NCBI GenBank assembly: GCA_050331575.1
Contig: JBHJGS010000054.1
Coordinates: 1-16,479 of the forward strand
Origin: JBHJGS01 sp050331575
Lineage (GTDB): Bacteria; Pseudomonadota; Alphaproteobacteria; Sphingomonadales; Rhodothalassiaceae
Direction of reading: 5' to 3'
Length of the DNA: 16,479 nt
The translations under genes were made by a program, and so were the position numbers. Of the stretch, positions 7,540 to 16,477 are shown piece by piece. How positions within the stretch are numbered: position 1 is the first letter of the stretch; every line of letters begins with the position of its first letter. The notes under the pieces were generated by a model. That model searched no databases. It was not told the origin of the DNA and saw only the letters and a list, made by a program, of their open reading frames with translations.

Positions 7540-8751
7540 ATGACCGATGTTTTCGTTTACGACGCCATCCGCACGCCCCGCGGCAAAGGGCGGCCGGACG
7601 GCAAGCTGCATGAAGTCACCCCCACCGCGATGAGCGCGCAGCTGCTCAACGCCATGAAAGCGCGCAACAATCTGCCGGAAAACAGTGTCGATGATGTGTA
7701 TATGGGCTGTGTCTCGCCGGTCGGAGAGCAGGGGGCCGATATCGCCCGCACCGCGGTCTTGTCGTCTGAGCTGGGCCAGGAAACCGGCGGGGTGCAGATG
7801 AACCGCTTCTGCGCGTCGGGCCTGGAGGCGATCAACACCGCGGCCGGCCATATCGCCGCCGGCGGTGCCGATCTGGTGATCGGCGGCGGTGTGGAGAGCA
7901 TGAGCCGCGTGCCCATGGGCTCGGACGGCGGTGCCTGGGCGACCGATCCGGCCGAAGCCTTCAAGGGCTATTTCGTGCCGCAGGGTATTTCCGCGGATCT
8001 GATCGCCACGAAATACGGCTTCTCACGCGACGATGTCGACGCCTATGCGGTGGAAAGCCAGAAGCGCGCCAAGGCCGCCTGGGACGACAAGCGCTTTGAG
8101 AAGTCCATTGTGCCGGTGAAGGACGTGATCGGCGTGGATGTGTTGGACCATGACGAGCATATGCGCCCGGAAACCGACATGCAGTCGCTGGCAGCGCTCA
8201 AGCCGAGCTTCGTGGCGCTGGGCGAGCAGATGCCCGGCTTCGACAAGGTGGCGATCCAGAAATATCCCGAGATCGAGCGGATCAATCACGTCCACCATGC
8301 CGGCAATTCCTCCGGCATCGTCGACGGCTCCGGCTTGGTGCTGCTGGGCAATAAGGATGCCGGCGAGAAACATGAGCTGAAGCCGCGCGCGCGCATCCGC
8401 GCCTTCGCGTCGGTCGGATCAGAGCCCACGATCATGCTGACCGGCCCCTCCTATGCGGCGGAAAAGGCGCTGAAGCGGGCGGGCATGACCAAGGACGATA
8501 TCGATCTTTGGGAGCTGAACGAGGCCTTCGCCAGCGTGGTGCTGCGCTTCATGCAGGCGCTCGATGTCGACCATAAGGATATGAATGTGAATGGCGGCGC
8601 CATCGCCATGGGCCACCCGCTGGGCGCCACCGGGGCGATGATCTTCGGCACCGTCATTGACGAGTTGGAGCGCTCCGGCAAGGAAACCGCCCTGGTCACC
8701 TTGTGCATCGGCGCGGGCATGGGCACCGCCACGATTATCGAGCGGGTCTGA
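7540..8751 (+). CDS. fadA: Acetyl-CoA C-acyltransferase (thiolase)
   Basis: It catalyses the last step of beta-oxidation, thiolytic cleavage of 3-ketoacyl-CoA to acetyl-CoA and a shortened acyl-CoA; the family can also run in the condensing direction. The 403-aa length is typical. The nucleophile C91 lies in NRFCASGLEAI, NEAF is at 327-330, H359 in GGAIAMGHPLGATGA, and the second catalytic cysteine C389 in TLCIGAGMG. The start is ATG 7540 with AAGGA 9 bases upstream. The hydratase/dehydrogenase gene follows on the same strand, which favours a degradative role over polyhydroxybutyrate synthesis. Chain-length preference cannot be read from sequence, so the symbol is by function and context. Confidence 0.92.
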   Translation: MTDVFVYDAIRTPRGKGRPDGKLHEVTPTAMSAQLLNAMKARNNLPENSVDDVYMGCVSPVGEQGADIARTAVLSSELGQETGGVQMNRFCASGLEAINTAAGHIAAGGADLVIGGGVESMSRVPMGSDGGAWATDPAEAFKGYFVPQGISADLIATKYGFSRDDVDAYAVESQKRAKAAWDDKRFEKSIVPVKDVIGVDVLDHDEHMRPETDMQSLAALKPSFVALGEQMPGFDKVAIQKYPEIERINHVHHAGNSSGIVDGSGLVLLGNKDAGEKHELKPRARIRAFASVGSEPTIMLTGPSYAAEKALKRAGMTKDDIDLWELNEAFASVVLRFMQALDVDHKDMNVNGGAIAMGHPLGATGAMIFGTVIDELERSGKETALVTLCIGAGMGTATIIERV

Positions 8752-8782
8752 GGCGACAGCGCTTCAAGGGCCCCGGTCATCG

Positions 8783-8815
8783 GTCGACACGCTCACGATG
8801 AGCGAGCGTGTCGAC
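8783..8815. repeat. 12-bp perfect inverted repeat between thiolase and fadJ
   Basis: GTCGACACGCTC (8783-8794) and GAGCGTGTCGAC (8804-8815) enclose a 9-base loop. There is no T-tract, so a classic terminator is unlikely. It could stabilise or process a thiolase-fadJ mRNA, or be a repeated palindromic element or an operator. No second copy was noticed in the window. Confidence 0.7.
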
Positions 8816-8859
8816 GGATGGACTTTCCCCAGACAACGCCGAATTGTGAGGCAAATTAT

Positions 8860-11079
8860 ATGACCGAGACCATTCGTTTCGACCTTGATGCCGAGGGCAT
8901 CGCCACCTTGACCATCGACCTGCCCGGCGAGTCGATGAATGTGATCAATGAACAGTTCGGTCAGGATTTCGCCGAGCTGGTCGACAAGATCGTCTCCGAT
9001 GACGCCATCAAGGGCGCGGTGATCACCACGGGAAAGAGGGATTTCATGGCCGGGGCGGATCTGCGCATGCTGCAGAACCGAACCAAGGCGGCCAAGGAAC
9101 TGGGGCCGAAAGAGCTGTTCGAGCAGAATGTCTCGCTCAACCGCCTGCTGCGGCGGCTGGAGACCGGCGGCCATGACGCCAAGAGCCTGCAGAAGGGCGG
9201 GGCGCATGCCAAGCCGATCGTCGCGGCGGTCAAGGGCCGGGCGCTGGGCGGTGGATTTGAGATCCCGCTGGCCTGCCATTTCCGGGTGTGTACGCCGGAT
9301 GCGCAATTCGGCCTGCCCGAGGTCATGGTGGGGCTGCTGCCTGGAGCCGGCGGCACTCAGCGCCTGCCGCGCCTCATCGGCGTCCAGGCCGCCCTGCAGT
9401 TCATCACCACCGGCAAAAATCTCAAGGCGCAAGAAGCGCTGGGCTTCAAGATCGTCGAGGCGGTGGTCGAGGAGGACAAGCTGATCGAGACCGCCAAGGA
9501 CTTGGTGCGCAAGAACGCCAAGATCGTCGCACCGTGGGACAAGAAGGGCTTCAAATTCCCCGGCGGCGGCGGCGCTATGCATCCCGGCGCGGTGCAGACC
9601 TTCATCGGCGCCACCGCGATGGCGCGCGGCCAGACCTGGGGCAATTATCCCGCGGTCGAGGCCATTCTGTCCTGCGTCTATGAGGGCTCGATCGTGCCGA
9701 TGGACACGGCCGTGGCGATCGAGAGCAAATATTTCACCAAGCTGATCATGGGCGATGTCGCGCCCAACATGATCCGCACGCTGTTCGTCAACAAGCAGGC
9801 GGCGGAAAAAGGCCTGGCCCGGCCGCAGGGCGTGCCGCCGGTGCAGATCAAGAAGCTGGGCATGCTGGGCGCCGGCCTGATGGGCGCGGGCATCACCTAT
9901 GAAAGCGCGCGCGCCGGCATGGAGGTGGTTCTGTTGGACCGCGACCAGGCCGCCGCAGACAAGGGCAAGGCCTATTCGGAAAATCTCGTGAAGAAGGGCG
10001 TGCAGAAGCGCAAGATCAGCCAGGAAGACGGCGAGGCCCTGCTGGCGCGCATCCACCCCACCACCGAGTATGAGGCTCTGAAGGGCTGCGACCTGATCAT
10101 CGAGGCGGTGTTCGAATCCACCGAGATCAAGCGCGAGGTGACCCAGAAGGCAGAGGCCGTGGTGGGCCCGGACACCATCTTCGGCTCCAACACCTCCACC
10201 CTGCCGATCACCGGCCTGCAGGAGAATTGGTCCAAGCCGGAGAATTTCATCGGCATCCACTTCTTCTCGCCGGTGGAAAAGATGCCGCTGGTGGAAATGA
10301 TCATGGGCAGGAAGACCGGCGACAAGGCACTGGCCACCGCGCTGGATTTTACCCGGGCGATCCGCAAGACGCCGATCGTGGTGAATGACGCCCGCGGCTT
10401 TTACACCTCGCGCTGTGTTGGTGTGTATATCCAGGAAGGCCATGCCCTGCTGCATGCCGGCGTGAAGCCCGCGCTGATCGAGAATGCCGGGCGCATGGCC
10501 GGCTTCCCGATGGGGCCGTTGCAGCTGAACGACAGCGTCGCCATCGACTTGTCGGTCAAGATCGCCAAGCAAACCATGGCCGATCTGGGCCAGACGCTGG
10601 CCGATCTGCCGGCGTGGTCGAAAGTGCCGTTCACGATGTCGGAGGATCTCGGCCGCCACGGCATCAAGAATGCCAAGGGCTTCTATGATTATGACGAGGG
10701 TTCGGTGAAGCCCAAGCAGCTGTGGCCGGGTCTGGCCGAGCAGTTCCCGCCGGCCGATGACCAGCCGAGTGCGGAAGAGGTCCAGAAGCGCCTGCTCTAC
10801 CGCCAGGTGGTGGAATGCGCGCGCTGCTTTGAGGAAGGCGTGCTGACCAGCCCGATCGACGGCGATCTGGGCGCTATTTTCGGCTGGGGCTTCGGCCCGT
10901 TCACTGGCGGCCCGTTCAGCTTCATCGACACGGTCGGGCTGAAAGCCTTCGTGGCCGCGTGCGATGCGCTGACCGAGCGCTACGGCGACCGCTTCGCGCC
11001 GCCGCAATTGCTGCGCGACATGGCCGCTCAAGGCCGCACCTTCTACGGCGATCTGCACGCCAAACAACAGGCCGCGTAA
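8860..11079 (+). CDS. fadJ: Fused enoyl-CoA hydratase / 3-hydroxyacyl-CoA dehydrogenase
   Basis: A bifunctional beta-oxidation enzyme that hydrates 2-enoyl-CoA and oxidises the 3-hydroxyacyl-CoA with NAD, feeding the adjacent thiolase. The hydratase/isomerase domain is at about 1-200: MAGADL (63-68), GRALGGGFEIPLAC with E134, and GLPEVMVGLLPGAGGTQRLP with E154. The NAD domain is at about 330-510: LGMLGAGLMGAG, SNTSTLPI, and FIGIHFFSPVEKMPLVE with catalytic H467. C-terminal dehydrogenase modules run from 511 to about 690 (GFYTSRCVGVY; GFPMGPLQLND). The 739-aa length fits the family. I chose ATG 8860 because GTGAGG sits just upstream and residues match the family from here; an in-frame ATG at 8818 would add 14 unlikely residues right behind the hairpin. 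FadB and FadJ types cannot be separated with certainty. Confidence 0.93.
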   Translation: MTETIRFDLDAEGIATLTIDLPGESMNVINEQFGQDFAELVDKIVSDDAIKGAVITTGKRDFMAGADLRMLQNRTKAAKELGPKELFEQNVSLNRLLRRLETGGHDAKSLQKGGAHAKPIVAAVKGRALGGGFEIPLACHFRVCTPDAQFGLPEVMVGLLPGAGGTQRLPRLIGVQAALQFITTGKNLKAQEALGFKIVEAVVEEDKLIETAKDLVRKNAKIVAPWDKKGFKFPGGGGAMHPGAVQTFIGATAMARGQTWGNYPAVEAILSCVYEGSIVPMDTAVAIESKYFTKLIMGDVAPNMIRTLFVNKQAAEKGLARPQGVPPVQIKKLGMLGAGLMGAGITYESARAGMEVVLLDRDQAAADKGKAYSENLVKKGVQKRKISQEDGEALLARIHPTTEYEALKGCDLIIEAVFESTEIKREVTQKAEAVVGPDTIFGSNTSTLPITGLQENWSKPENFIGIHFFSPVEKMPLVEMIMGRKTGDKALATALDFTRAIRKTPIVVNDARGFYTSRCVGVYIQEGHALLHAGVKPALIENAGRMAGFPMGPLQLNDSVAIDLSVKIAKQTMADLGQTLADLPAWSKVPFTMSEDLGRHGIKNAKGFYDYDEGSVKPKQLWPGLAEQFPPADDQPSAEEVQKRLLYRQVVECARCFEEGVLTSPIDGDLGAIFGWGFGPFTGGPFSFIDTVGLKAFVAACDALTERYGDRFAPPQLLRDMAAQGRTFYGDLHAKQQAA

Positions 11080-11088
11080 CCGTTCGCG

Positions 11089-11141
11089 CCTGCCATGCGC
11101 CCCGGCCCTGCAAGCCGGGACGCGCCGGCCGCATGGGCAGG
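11089..11141 (+). terminator. Large nested hairpin after fadJ
   Basis: CCTGCCATGCG (11089-11099) pairs with CGCATGGGCAGG (11130-11141) apart from one bulged base. Inside it, CCCGG (11101-11105) pairs with CCGGG (11115-11119). It starts 10 bases after the fadJ stop. It lacks a T-tract, so it may stabilise the 3' end or stop transcription inefficiently. Confidence 0.4.
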
Positions 11142-11193
11142 CCCGGCAGGGTTTGCCATGGCCTTGTCAGCGCTGGCTTGACAGCACGGATCG

Positions 11194-11228
11194 AAAACCC
11201 CCGCCGGCGCAAGTGGCACGGGCGGGGG
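11194..11228 (-). terminator. infC: Rho-independent terminator of infC
   Basis: Read on the minus strand, CCCCCGCC (11228-11221) pairs with GGCGGGGG (11205-11198) across a 15-base loop, followed at once by TTTT (11197-11194). It lies 26 bases after the infC stop, in the space convergent with fadJ. Confidence 0.75.
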
Positions 11229-11253
11229 CGGGTGTCCTCGATGAATAGGGCGG

Positions 11254-11793
11254 CTATTTCGGGCTGGCGACCATGACCATCTGGCGGCCTTCCAGCTTGG
11301 GGCGGGATTCGATCTTGGCGATTTGCGCCAGATCTTCTTCCACCCGCTTCAGCACGTCCATGCCCAAATTCTGGTGGGCCATTTCGCGGCCGCGGAAGCG
11401 CAGGGTAAATTTGACCTTGTCACCGGCCTCGATGAATTTGTTGGCCGAACGCATCTTCACTTCATAGTCATGCGTGTCGATGCCCGGACGCATCTTGATT
11501 TCCTTCACGTCCTGGGTCTTCTGCTTCTTGCGCGCCTGGGACGCTTTCTTCTGGGCCTCATATTTGTACTTGCCCAGATCCAGCACCTTGCACACCGGCG
11601 GCTCGGCGTTGGGGGAGACCTCGACAAGATCCAATCCCGCCTTCGCGGCGATCGCCCGGGCCTCATCGGTGCTGATGACCCCGTAATTCTCCCCTTCCGG
11701 CCCGATCAGCCGAACCTGGGGAACACGAATACGCTCATTCGCGCGCGGACCTGCCGGGGTGGGCGGGGTTCCGACTGCTTGCCGTCTACGGAT
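11254..11793 (-). CDS. infC: Translation initiation factor IF-3 (AUC start)
   Basis: IF-3 binds the 30S subunit, prevents premature 50S joining and checks the start codon and initiator tRNA. The N-domain carries RANERIRVPQVRLIG and then GENYGVISTDEA; the C-domain carries DLVEVSPNAEPPVCKVLD, KYKYEAQKK, and RPGIDTHDYEVKMRSA with FRGREMAHQ. No ATG or GTG lies at the expected start. The frame is open up to ATC at 11793-11791, preceded by a perfect AGGAGG with 7-base spacing, giving 179 residues beginning (M)RRRQAVGTP, a normal length and the usual arginine-rich beginning. A TTG at 11634 would remove the whole N-domain and is rejected. A non-AUG start is the known basis of IF-3 autoregulation in enterobacteria (AUU). 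rpmI-rplT do not follow; a terminator does. Confidence 0.95.
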   Translation of the reverse strand: MRRRQAVGTPPTPAGPRANERIRVPQVRLIGPEGENYGVISTDEARAIAAKAGLDLVEVSPNAEPPVCKVLDLGKYKYEAQKKASQARKKQKTQDVKEIKMRPGIDTHDYEVKMRSANKFIEAGDKVKFTLRFRGREMAHQNLGMDVLKRVEEDLAQIAKIESRPKLEGRQMVMVASPK

Positions 11794-11806
11794 AGTCTGT
11801 CCTCCT
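11791..11806 (-). promoter_or_regulatory. infC: AGGAGG ribosome binding site and AUC start of infC
   Basis: The minus strand reads AGGAGG-ACAGACT-ATC. The perfect Shine-Dalgarno and 7-base spacing fix the start. IF-3 discriminates against codons such as AUC, so excess IF-3 should lower its own synthesis; this is inference by analogy with the AUU of E. coli infC. Confidence 0.8.
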
Positions 11807-11828
11807 TTACCGTTGCACAGAAGCCGAA

Positions 11829-11834
11829 ATTATA
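11829..11834 (-). promoter_or_regulatory. infC: Candidate -10 box for infC
   Basis: The minus strand contains a consensus TATAAT ending 22 bases before the AGGAGG. No good -35 is seen at 16-18 bases upstream (TGGTAT at 17). The position implies a leader of about 30 bases and transcription independent of oxyR. Confidence 0.5.
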
Positions 11835-11859
11835 TCGCGGCGGCAGCGCCAATACCAGC

Positions 11860-11897
11860 GAATTGCAGCATAGGCCAGGGCAACCCTGCCGCAATTC
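11860..11897 (-). terminator. Nested hairpin in the oxyR 3' region
   Basis: On the minus strand GAATTGC (11897-11891) pairs with GCAATTC (11866-11860), and inside it CAGGG (11888-11884) pairs with CCCTG (11880-11876) over a 3-base loop. It lies between the oxyR stop and the infC -10 box, so it may separate the two transcripts. There is no T-tract. Confidence 0.35.
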
Positions 11898-11910
11898 CGG
11901 CAACGGGCGA

Positions 11911-12828
11911 TCACATTGCAGCGGTTTTTGCAGCATTTGGGTGTAAAGCCCGCAACAAATCCGCCAGCAACTGAAATTCGGCGCCGCGCGGATTGGATTT
12001 GCGCCAGACCAGCCCGATCCGCCGCGGCGGGGCCTCATCGGCGAGGGGGGCCAATTGCACCCCGGTGCCCTTTAACAAGCCGCCATCGACGGCCAGCTGC
12101 GGCAATAAGGTGGCGCCCAGCCCGTTATCGACCATCTGAACCACCGTGTGCAGCGACGTCGCCAGGATCGAGCGGGTTGGGTCGACACCGGGCAGCGAAC
12201 AGGCCGCCAGGGCATGGTCGCGCAGGCAATGGCCCTCTTCCAGCAGCAGCAAGGTGCGGCCTTCCAGATCCGCGGTGCGAACCGGCGCCTCGGGCATCGG
12301 AGCCTGCGGCGGAAATGCCACGACGAAGGGATCGTCGAACAGGATCTCCTCCTGCAGCTCGCCGCAGCGATAAGGCAGGGCGTAGAGAACCACATCCAGC
12401 GTGCCGGCATGCAGCCGGTCGCATAGCTCCTGGCTGGTTGCCTCGACCAGATGCAGTTTCAGATCCGGATAGCGATCGCGCAGCGGCGGTAGCGCGCGGG
12501 GCAGAAGGAACGGCGCAATCGTCGGGATCACGCCCATCCGCACCCGCCCGGTCAACGGCCGCTGCGCGGCCATGGTCAACTGCACCAGGCCCTCCGCCTC
12601 GGCCAACACAGCGCGCGCCTTGACGACAACCTGTTCGCCCAGGTTCGTGAACAAAACCGTGCGGCGCGTGCGCTCCACCAGCTGCACGCCCAGCAGGCCC
12701 TCCAGCTCCTGCAGCCCGGCGGACAGGGTTGACTGGGTGACGTGACACTGCTCGGCAGCGCGGCCGAAATGCAGGGTCTCGCGGAGCGCAATGAGATATT
12801 GTAGCTGTTTCAGTTTTGGCAGGTTCAT
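11911..12828 (-). CDS. oxyR: Hydrogen peroxide-sensing LysR-type regulator OxyR
   Basis: A 305-aa LysR-type transcription factor. The N-terminal winged helix-turn-helix is at about 5-62 (LHFGRAAEQCHVTQSTLSAGLQ); the effector domain is at about 93-295. The OxyR signature GHCLRDHALAAC contains C201 and C210, nine residues apart as are C199 and C208 of E. coli OxyR, which form the activating disulfide on peroxide exposure. It is transcribed away from ahpC, its expected target, with 111 bases between the two starts. Autoregulation from the shared region is likely. Neighbours and the cysteine pair make OxyR much more likely than another LysR member. Confidence 0.94.
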   Translation of the reverse strand: MNLPKLKQLQYLIALRETLHFGRAAEQCHVTQSTLSAGLQELEGLLGVQLVERTRRTVLFTNLGEQVVVKARAVLAEAEGLVQLTMAAQRPLTGRVRMGVIPTIAPFLLPRALPPLRDRYPDLKLHLVEATSQELCDRLHAGTLDVVLYALPYRCGELQEEILFDDPFVVAFPPQAPMPEAPVRTADLEGRTLLLLEEGHCLRDHALAACSLPGVDPTRSILATSLHTVVQMVDNGLGATLLPQLAVDGGLLKGTGVQLAPLADEAPPRRIGLVWRKSNPRGAEFQLLADLLRALHPNAAKTAAM

Positions 12829-12872
12829 CGATTTGTCCGATTTTTGTAATCGGGCTTATTCACTTGACCGAT
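12829..12872. promoter_or_regulatory. Probable OxyR operator and oxyR/ahpC promoter region
   Basis: A perfect dyad CCGATT (12837-12842), TTTGT, AATCGG (12848-12853) fits the T-N11-A form of LysR-type sites. More CGAT words occur nearby (12829-12832 and in GACCGATAA), roughly on one helical face, resembling the four-element OxyR footprint. TTGACC beginning at 12864 could be an ahpC -35, but the matching -10 is poor. Confidence 0.55.
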
Positions 12873-12894
12873 AATGCATGGCGCGGCACAAGGG

Positions 12895-12914
12895 GAGGGA
12901 TCACACGATCCCTC
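12895..12914 (+). promoter_or_regulatory. Perfect 8-bp dyad upstream of ahpC with T-tract
   Basis: GAGGGATC (12895-12902), loop ACAC, GATCCCTC (12907-12914), followed after 5 bases by TTTTT. It lies 25 bases before the ahpC ATG. If transcribed it would be a small hairpin in the leader, perhaps an attenuator or stability element; as DNA it could be an operator. Confidence 0.5.
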
Positions 12915-12939
12915 ACTGATTTTTGACAGGAGACTGGCC

Positions 12940-13485
12940 ATGCTCACCGTGGGTGACACCCTTCCCGCATTTGACCTTAAGGCCGTCACGAGCCCGGAGT
13001 TGCCGAAGGACGATTTCGGCCGGCTGACCAACGAGTCTTTCCCGGGCAAATGGCTGGTGCTGTTCTATTGGCCCAAGGATTTTACCTTCGTCTGCCCCAC
13101 CGAGATCATCGCGTTCGGCGAGCTGGAGGAGGAGTTCAAGGACCGGGACGCCGTGGTCCTCGGCGCTTCGACCGACACCGACTTCGTGCACCTGGCCTGG
13201 AAGCAGAGCCGTGAGGATCTCGGCAATATCGCCTATCCCTGGCTGGCCGACAACAAAAAGGAACTGGCCGCGGCCTTGGGCATTCTGGACCGTGACGAGG
13301 GGGTTGCCCTGCGCGCGACCTTTATCGTCGATCCCGACGGCATCATCCAGTTCGCTTCGGTCAATGGCCTGAATGTCGGCCGCAACCCGAAGGAAGTGCT
13401 GCGCGTGCTTGACGCACTGCAGACCGACGAGCTGTGTCCGTGCAACTGGCAGCAGGGCGAAGAGGTTCTCAAGCCGGCGGCCTGA
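12940..13485 (+). CDS. ahpC: Alkyl hydroperoxide reductase AhpC (three-cysteine type)
   Basis: A peroxiredoxin that reduces hydrogen peroxide and organic hydroperoxides. From ATG 12940 it has 181 aa; an upstream in-frame ATG (12874) is rejected because its 22 codons run through the leader hairpin, while GGAGA sits properly before 12940. Peroxidatic C52 is in DFTFVCPTEI, with R126 in ALRATFIVDP as the probable active-site arginine. The C-terminus has DELCPCNW with C166 and C168. This three-cysteine layout matches AhpC of Mycobacterium tuberculosis (C61, C174, C176), which is recycled by AhpD rather than AhpF. ahpD follows and oxyR is divergent, which supports both the reductant and OxyR control. 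Confidence 0.95.
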   Translation: MLTVGDTLPAFDLKAVTSPELPKDDFGRLTNESFPGKWLVLFYWPKDFTFVCPTEIIAFGELEEEFKDRDAVVLGASTDTDFVHLAWKQSREDLGNIAYPWLADNKKELAAALGILDRDEGVALRATFIVDPDGIIQFASVNGLNVGRNPKEVLRVLDALQTDELCPCNWQQGEEVLKPAA

Positions 13486-13511
13486 CCCCGCCTGGCGTTA
13501 GCAAAAGGCCG

Positions 13512-13547
13512 AACGGGGGTGGGGCCGACCGGGCCCGCCCCCGTTTT
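13512..13547 (+). terminator. Strong hairpin with T-tract between ahpC and ahpD
   Basis: AACGGGGGTGGG (13512-13523) pairs with CCCGCCCCCGTT (13534-13545) with one G-U pair and a 10-base loop; TTTT (13544-13547) is at its end. It has the form of a rho-independent terminator placed inside what should be one operon. Confidence 0.75.
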
Positions 13548-13579
13548 CAATCGACGCACTCATCAAGGAAAAGACCACG

Positions 13580-14113
13580 ATGGCACTGAAGGATCTGAAG
13601 GGGCTGCTGCCCGACTATGCCAAGGACCTGAAGCTGAACTTGTCCAGTCTGGCGGAGGAAGAGACCCTCACCGCACAGCAACGATTGGGAACTTTCCTGG
13701 CCTGCGCGCTGGCCACCGGCAACAAGGCCCTGATCCAGGCTGCGCATGAGGAGGCTGAAGAGGGGCTCAGCGCGGAGGCGATGACCGCGGCCAAGGCTGC
13801 CGCCGCGATCATGGCCATGAACAATGTCTATTACCGCTTTGTCCACCTGGCCTCCGCGGCGGACTATAAGACCCTGCCGGCCAAGCTACGCATGAATGTG
13901 ATCGGCAAGCCGGGCATCGATAAGGCGGATTTCGAGCTGTTCTGCCTGGCGGTCTCCGCCATCAATGGCTGCGGCACCTGCATCGACAGCCACGAGGCGG
14001 TGCTGCGCAAGGCCGGGTTGTCCGCCGAACAGATCCAAGCCTCCGTGCGCATCGCCTCGGTGGTCCATGCCATCGCGGCGACGTTGGACGGCGAGGACGC
14101 TTTGGCGGCCTGA
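13580..14113 (+). CDS. ahpD: Alkylhydroperoxidase AhpD
   Basis: A 177-aa all-helical protein that reduces AhpC by thiol-disulfide exchange, itself reduced through dihydrolipoamide in the mycobacterial system. The active site INGCGTCIDSHE contains C131 and C134 (CxxC) and H138; E119 matches the glutamate of the proton relay. The position of the mycobacterial H132 is threonine here (T133), so the relay may differ. AAGGAAA precedes the ATG. It follows ahpC with 94 bases between, containing a terminator-like hairpin, so it may be made in lower amount than AhpC. Confidence 0.94.
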   Translation: MALKDLKGLLPDYAKDLKLNLSSLAEEETLTAQQRLGTFLACALATGNKALIQAAHEEAEEGLSAEAMTAAKAAAAIMAMNNVYYRFVHLASAADYKTLPAKLRMNVIGKPGIDKADFELFCLAVSAINGCGTCIDSHEAVLRKAGLSAEQIQASVRIASVVHAIAATLDGEDALAA

Positions 14114-14137
14114 GCCCATCGCGCATGGTGATCCAAT

Positions 14138-14165
14138 CTGCCCGCCCCGCCCCCGGGGCAGGCAG
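14138..14165. terminator. GC-rich hairpin between convergent ahpD and ettA
   Basis: CTGCC (14138-14142) and GCCCC (14144-14148) pair with GGGGC (14155-14159) and GGCAG (14161-14165), with one C-A mismatch and a 6-base loop. It could serve both convergent genes. Neither side has a T-tract. Confidence 0.45.
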
Positions 14166-14201
14166 AGCCGCCAGCGACGAGCCCGCCGTTGATTGGCCGG
14201 G

Positions 14202-15851
<1,650 letters not shown>

Positions 15852-15961
15852 CGGGGCGCCCTTCGTGCGGTCGCGTCTGACTGTCTGTGCGGCAGGCCCC
15901 GGTGTCTAGAGCATGGCGGGGCGGCGCGGCAACGTGATTGTGCGCCGGCTCGCCGGGGCGG

Positions 15962-16477
15962 TCACTCCGCCGGCGGGAAGATGTAGGCGTGGCAGCCGAC
16001 CCCGGTGATCTGGGTCACGAAGCGCGGGCCCGCGCCGGCGGCGTTGTCGACCTGGTTGGCGTAGACGACGAGGGTGCGCGCCGCATCGCCGGCGAAGGGG
16101 ACGAGGCCGCGGATCGCCATCTCGTGGTCGAGCGCCGCGTTCACCGCGGTGCGGGCGGCGGCCTCGGCCTCGGCGACGGGGACCGGGCGCTCGTCGTGGA
16201 AGACGTACTCGGCGGCGTAGCCGTTGCGCAGGACGTCCGGGCTGGCCTTCTCGGCCGCCCAGGCGATGCCGAGGCCGGTGGCGATGGTGTAGGTCCGGCC
16301 GGCCGGGACGGTCATGCCCTCCTGGGACATGATGACCTCCAGCACCGACCCCGGCGTCACCGCGACCGTGTCCGGCCGGCGGATCGAGCCGTCGGCGGCC
16401 CGCTCGGGCGCGGGGGTGTTGCCGGAGGCCGCCAGCGGCCGGCCGGACGGGTAGGGGGCCGCGTGGTTCTCCTCCAC
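15962..16477 (-). CDS. Unrecognised protein at the window end
   Basis: 171 codons from a GTG at 16477, two bases from the window edge, so the real start may be further out. The first ~35 residues are Pro/Ala/Gly-rich and probably disordered. The rest looks folded: VLEVIMSQEGMTVPAGRTYT, a stretch rich in Ala (EAEAAARTAVNAALDHEM), and a C-terminal FVTQITGVGCHAYIFPPAE with a single cysteine. I see no signal peptide, membrane segment or known motif. Third-position G/C is very strong, as in ettA. It lies 110 bases upstream of ettA on the same strand; a shared transcript is possible but not shown. Confidence 0.6.
   Translation of the reverse strand: MEENHAAPYPSGRPLAASGNTPAPERAADGSIRRPDTVAVTPGSVLEVIMSQEGMTVPAGRTYTIATGLGIAWAAEKASPDVLRNGYAAEYVFHDERPVPVAEAEAAARTAVNAALDHEMAIRGLVPFAGDAARTLVVYANQVDNAAGAGPRFVTQITGVGCHAYIFPPAE

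Noticed and set aside
7337..7613. Short ORFs in the spacer before the thiolase
   Set aside because: They overlap the thiolase start out of frame, show no third-position bias and have no family resemblance.
8764..11067. 767-codon open frame antisense to fadJ
   Set aside because: It mirrors fadJ codon bias (G/C third positions remove stops in this antisense frame); its translation is His/Gln/Leu-rich with no domain, and fadJ is complete with all motifs.
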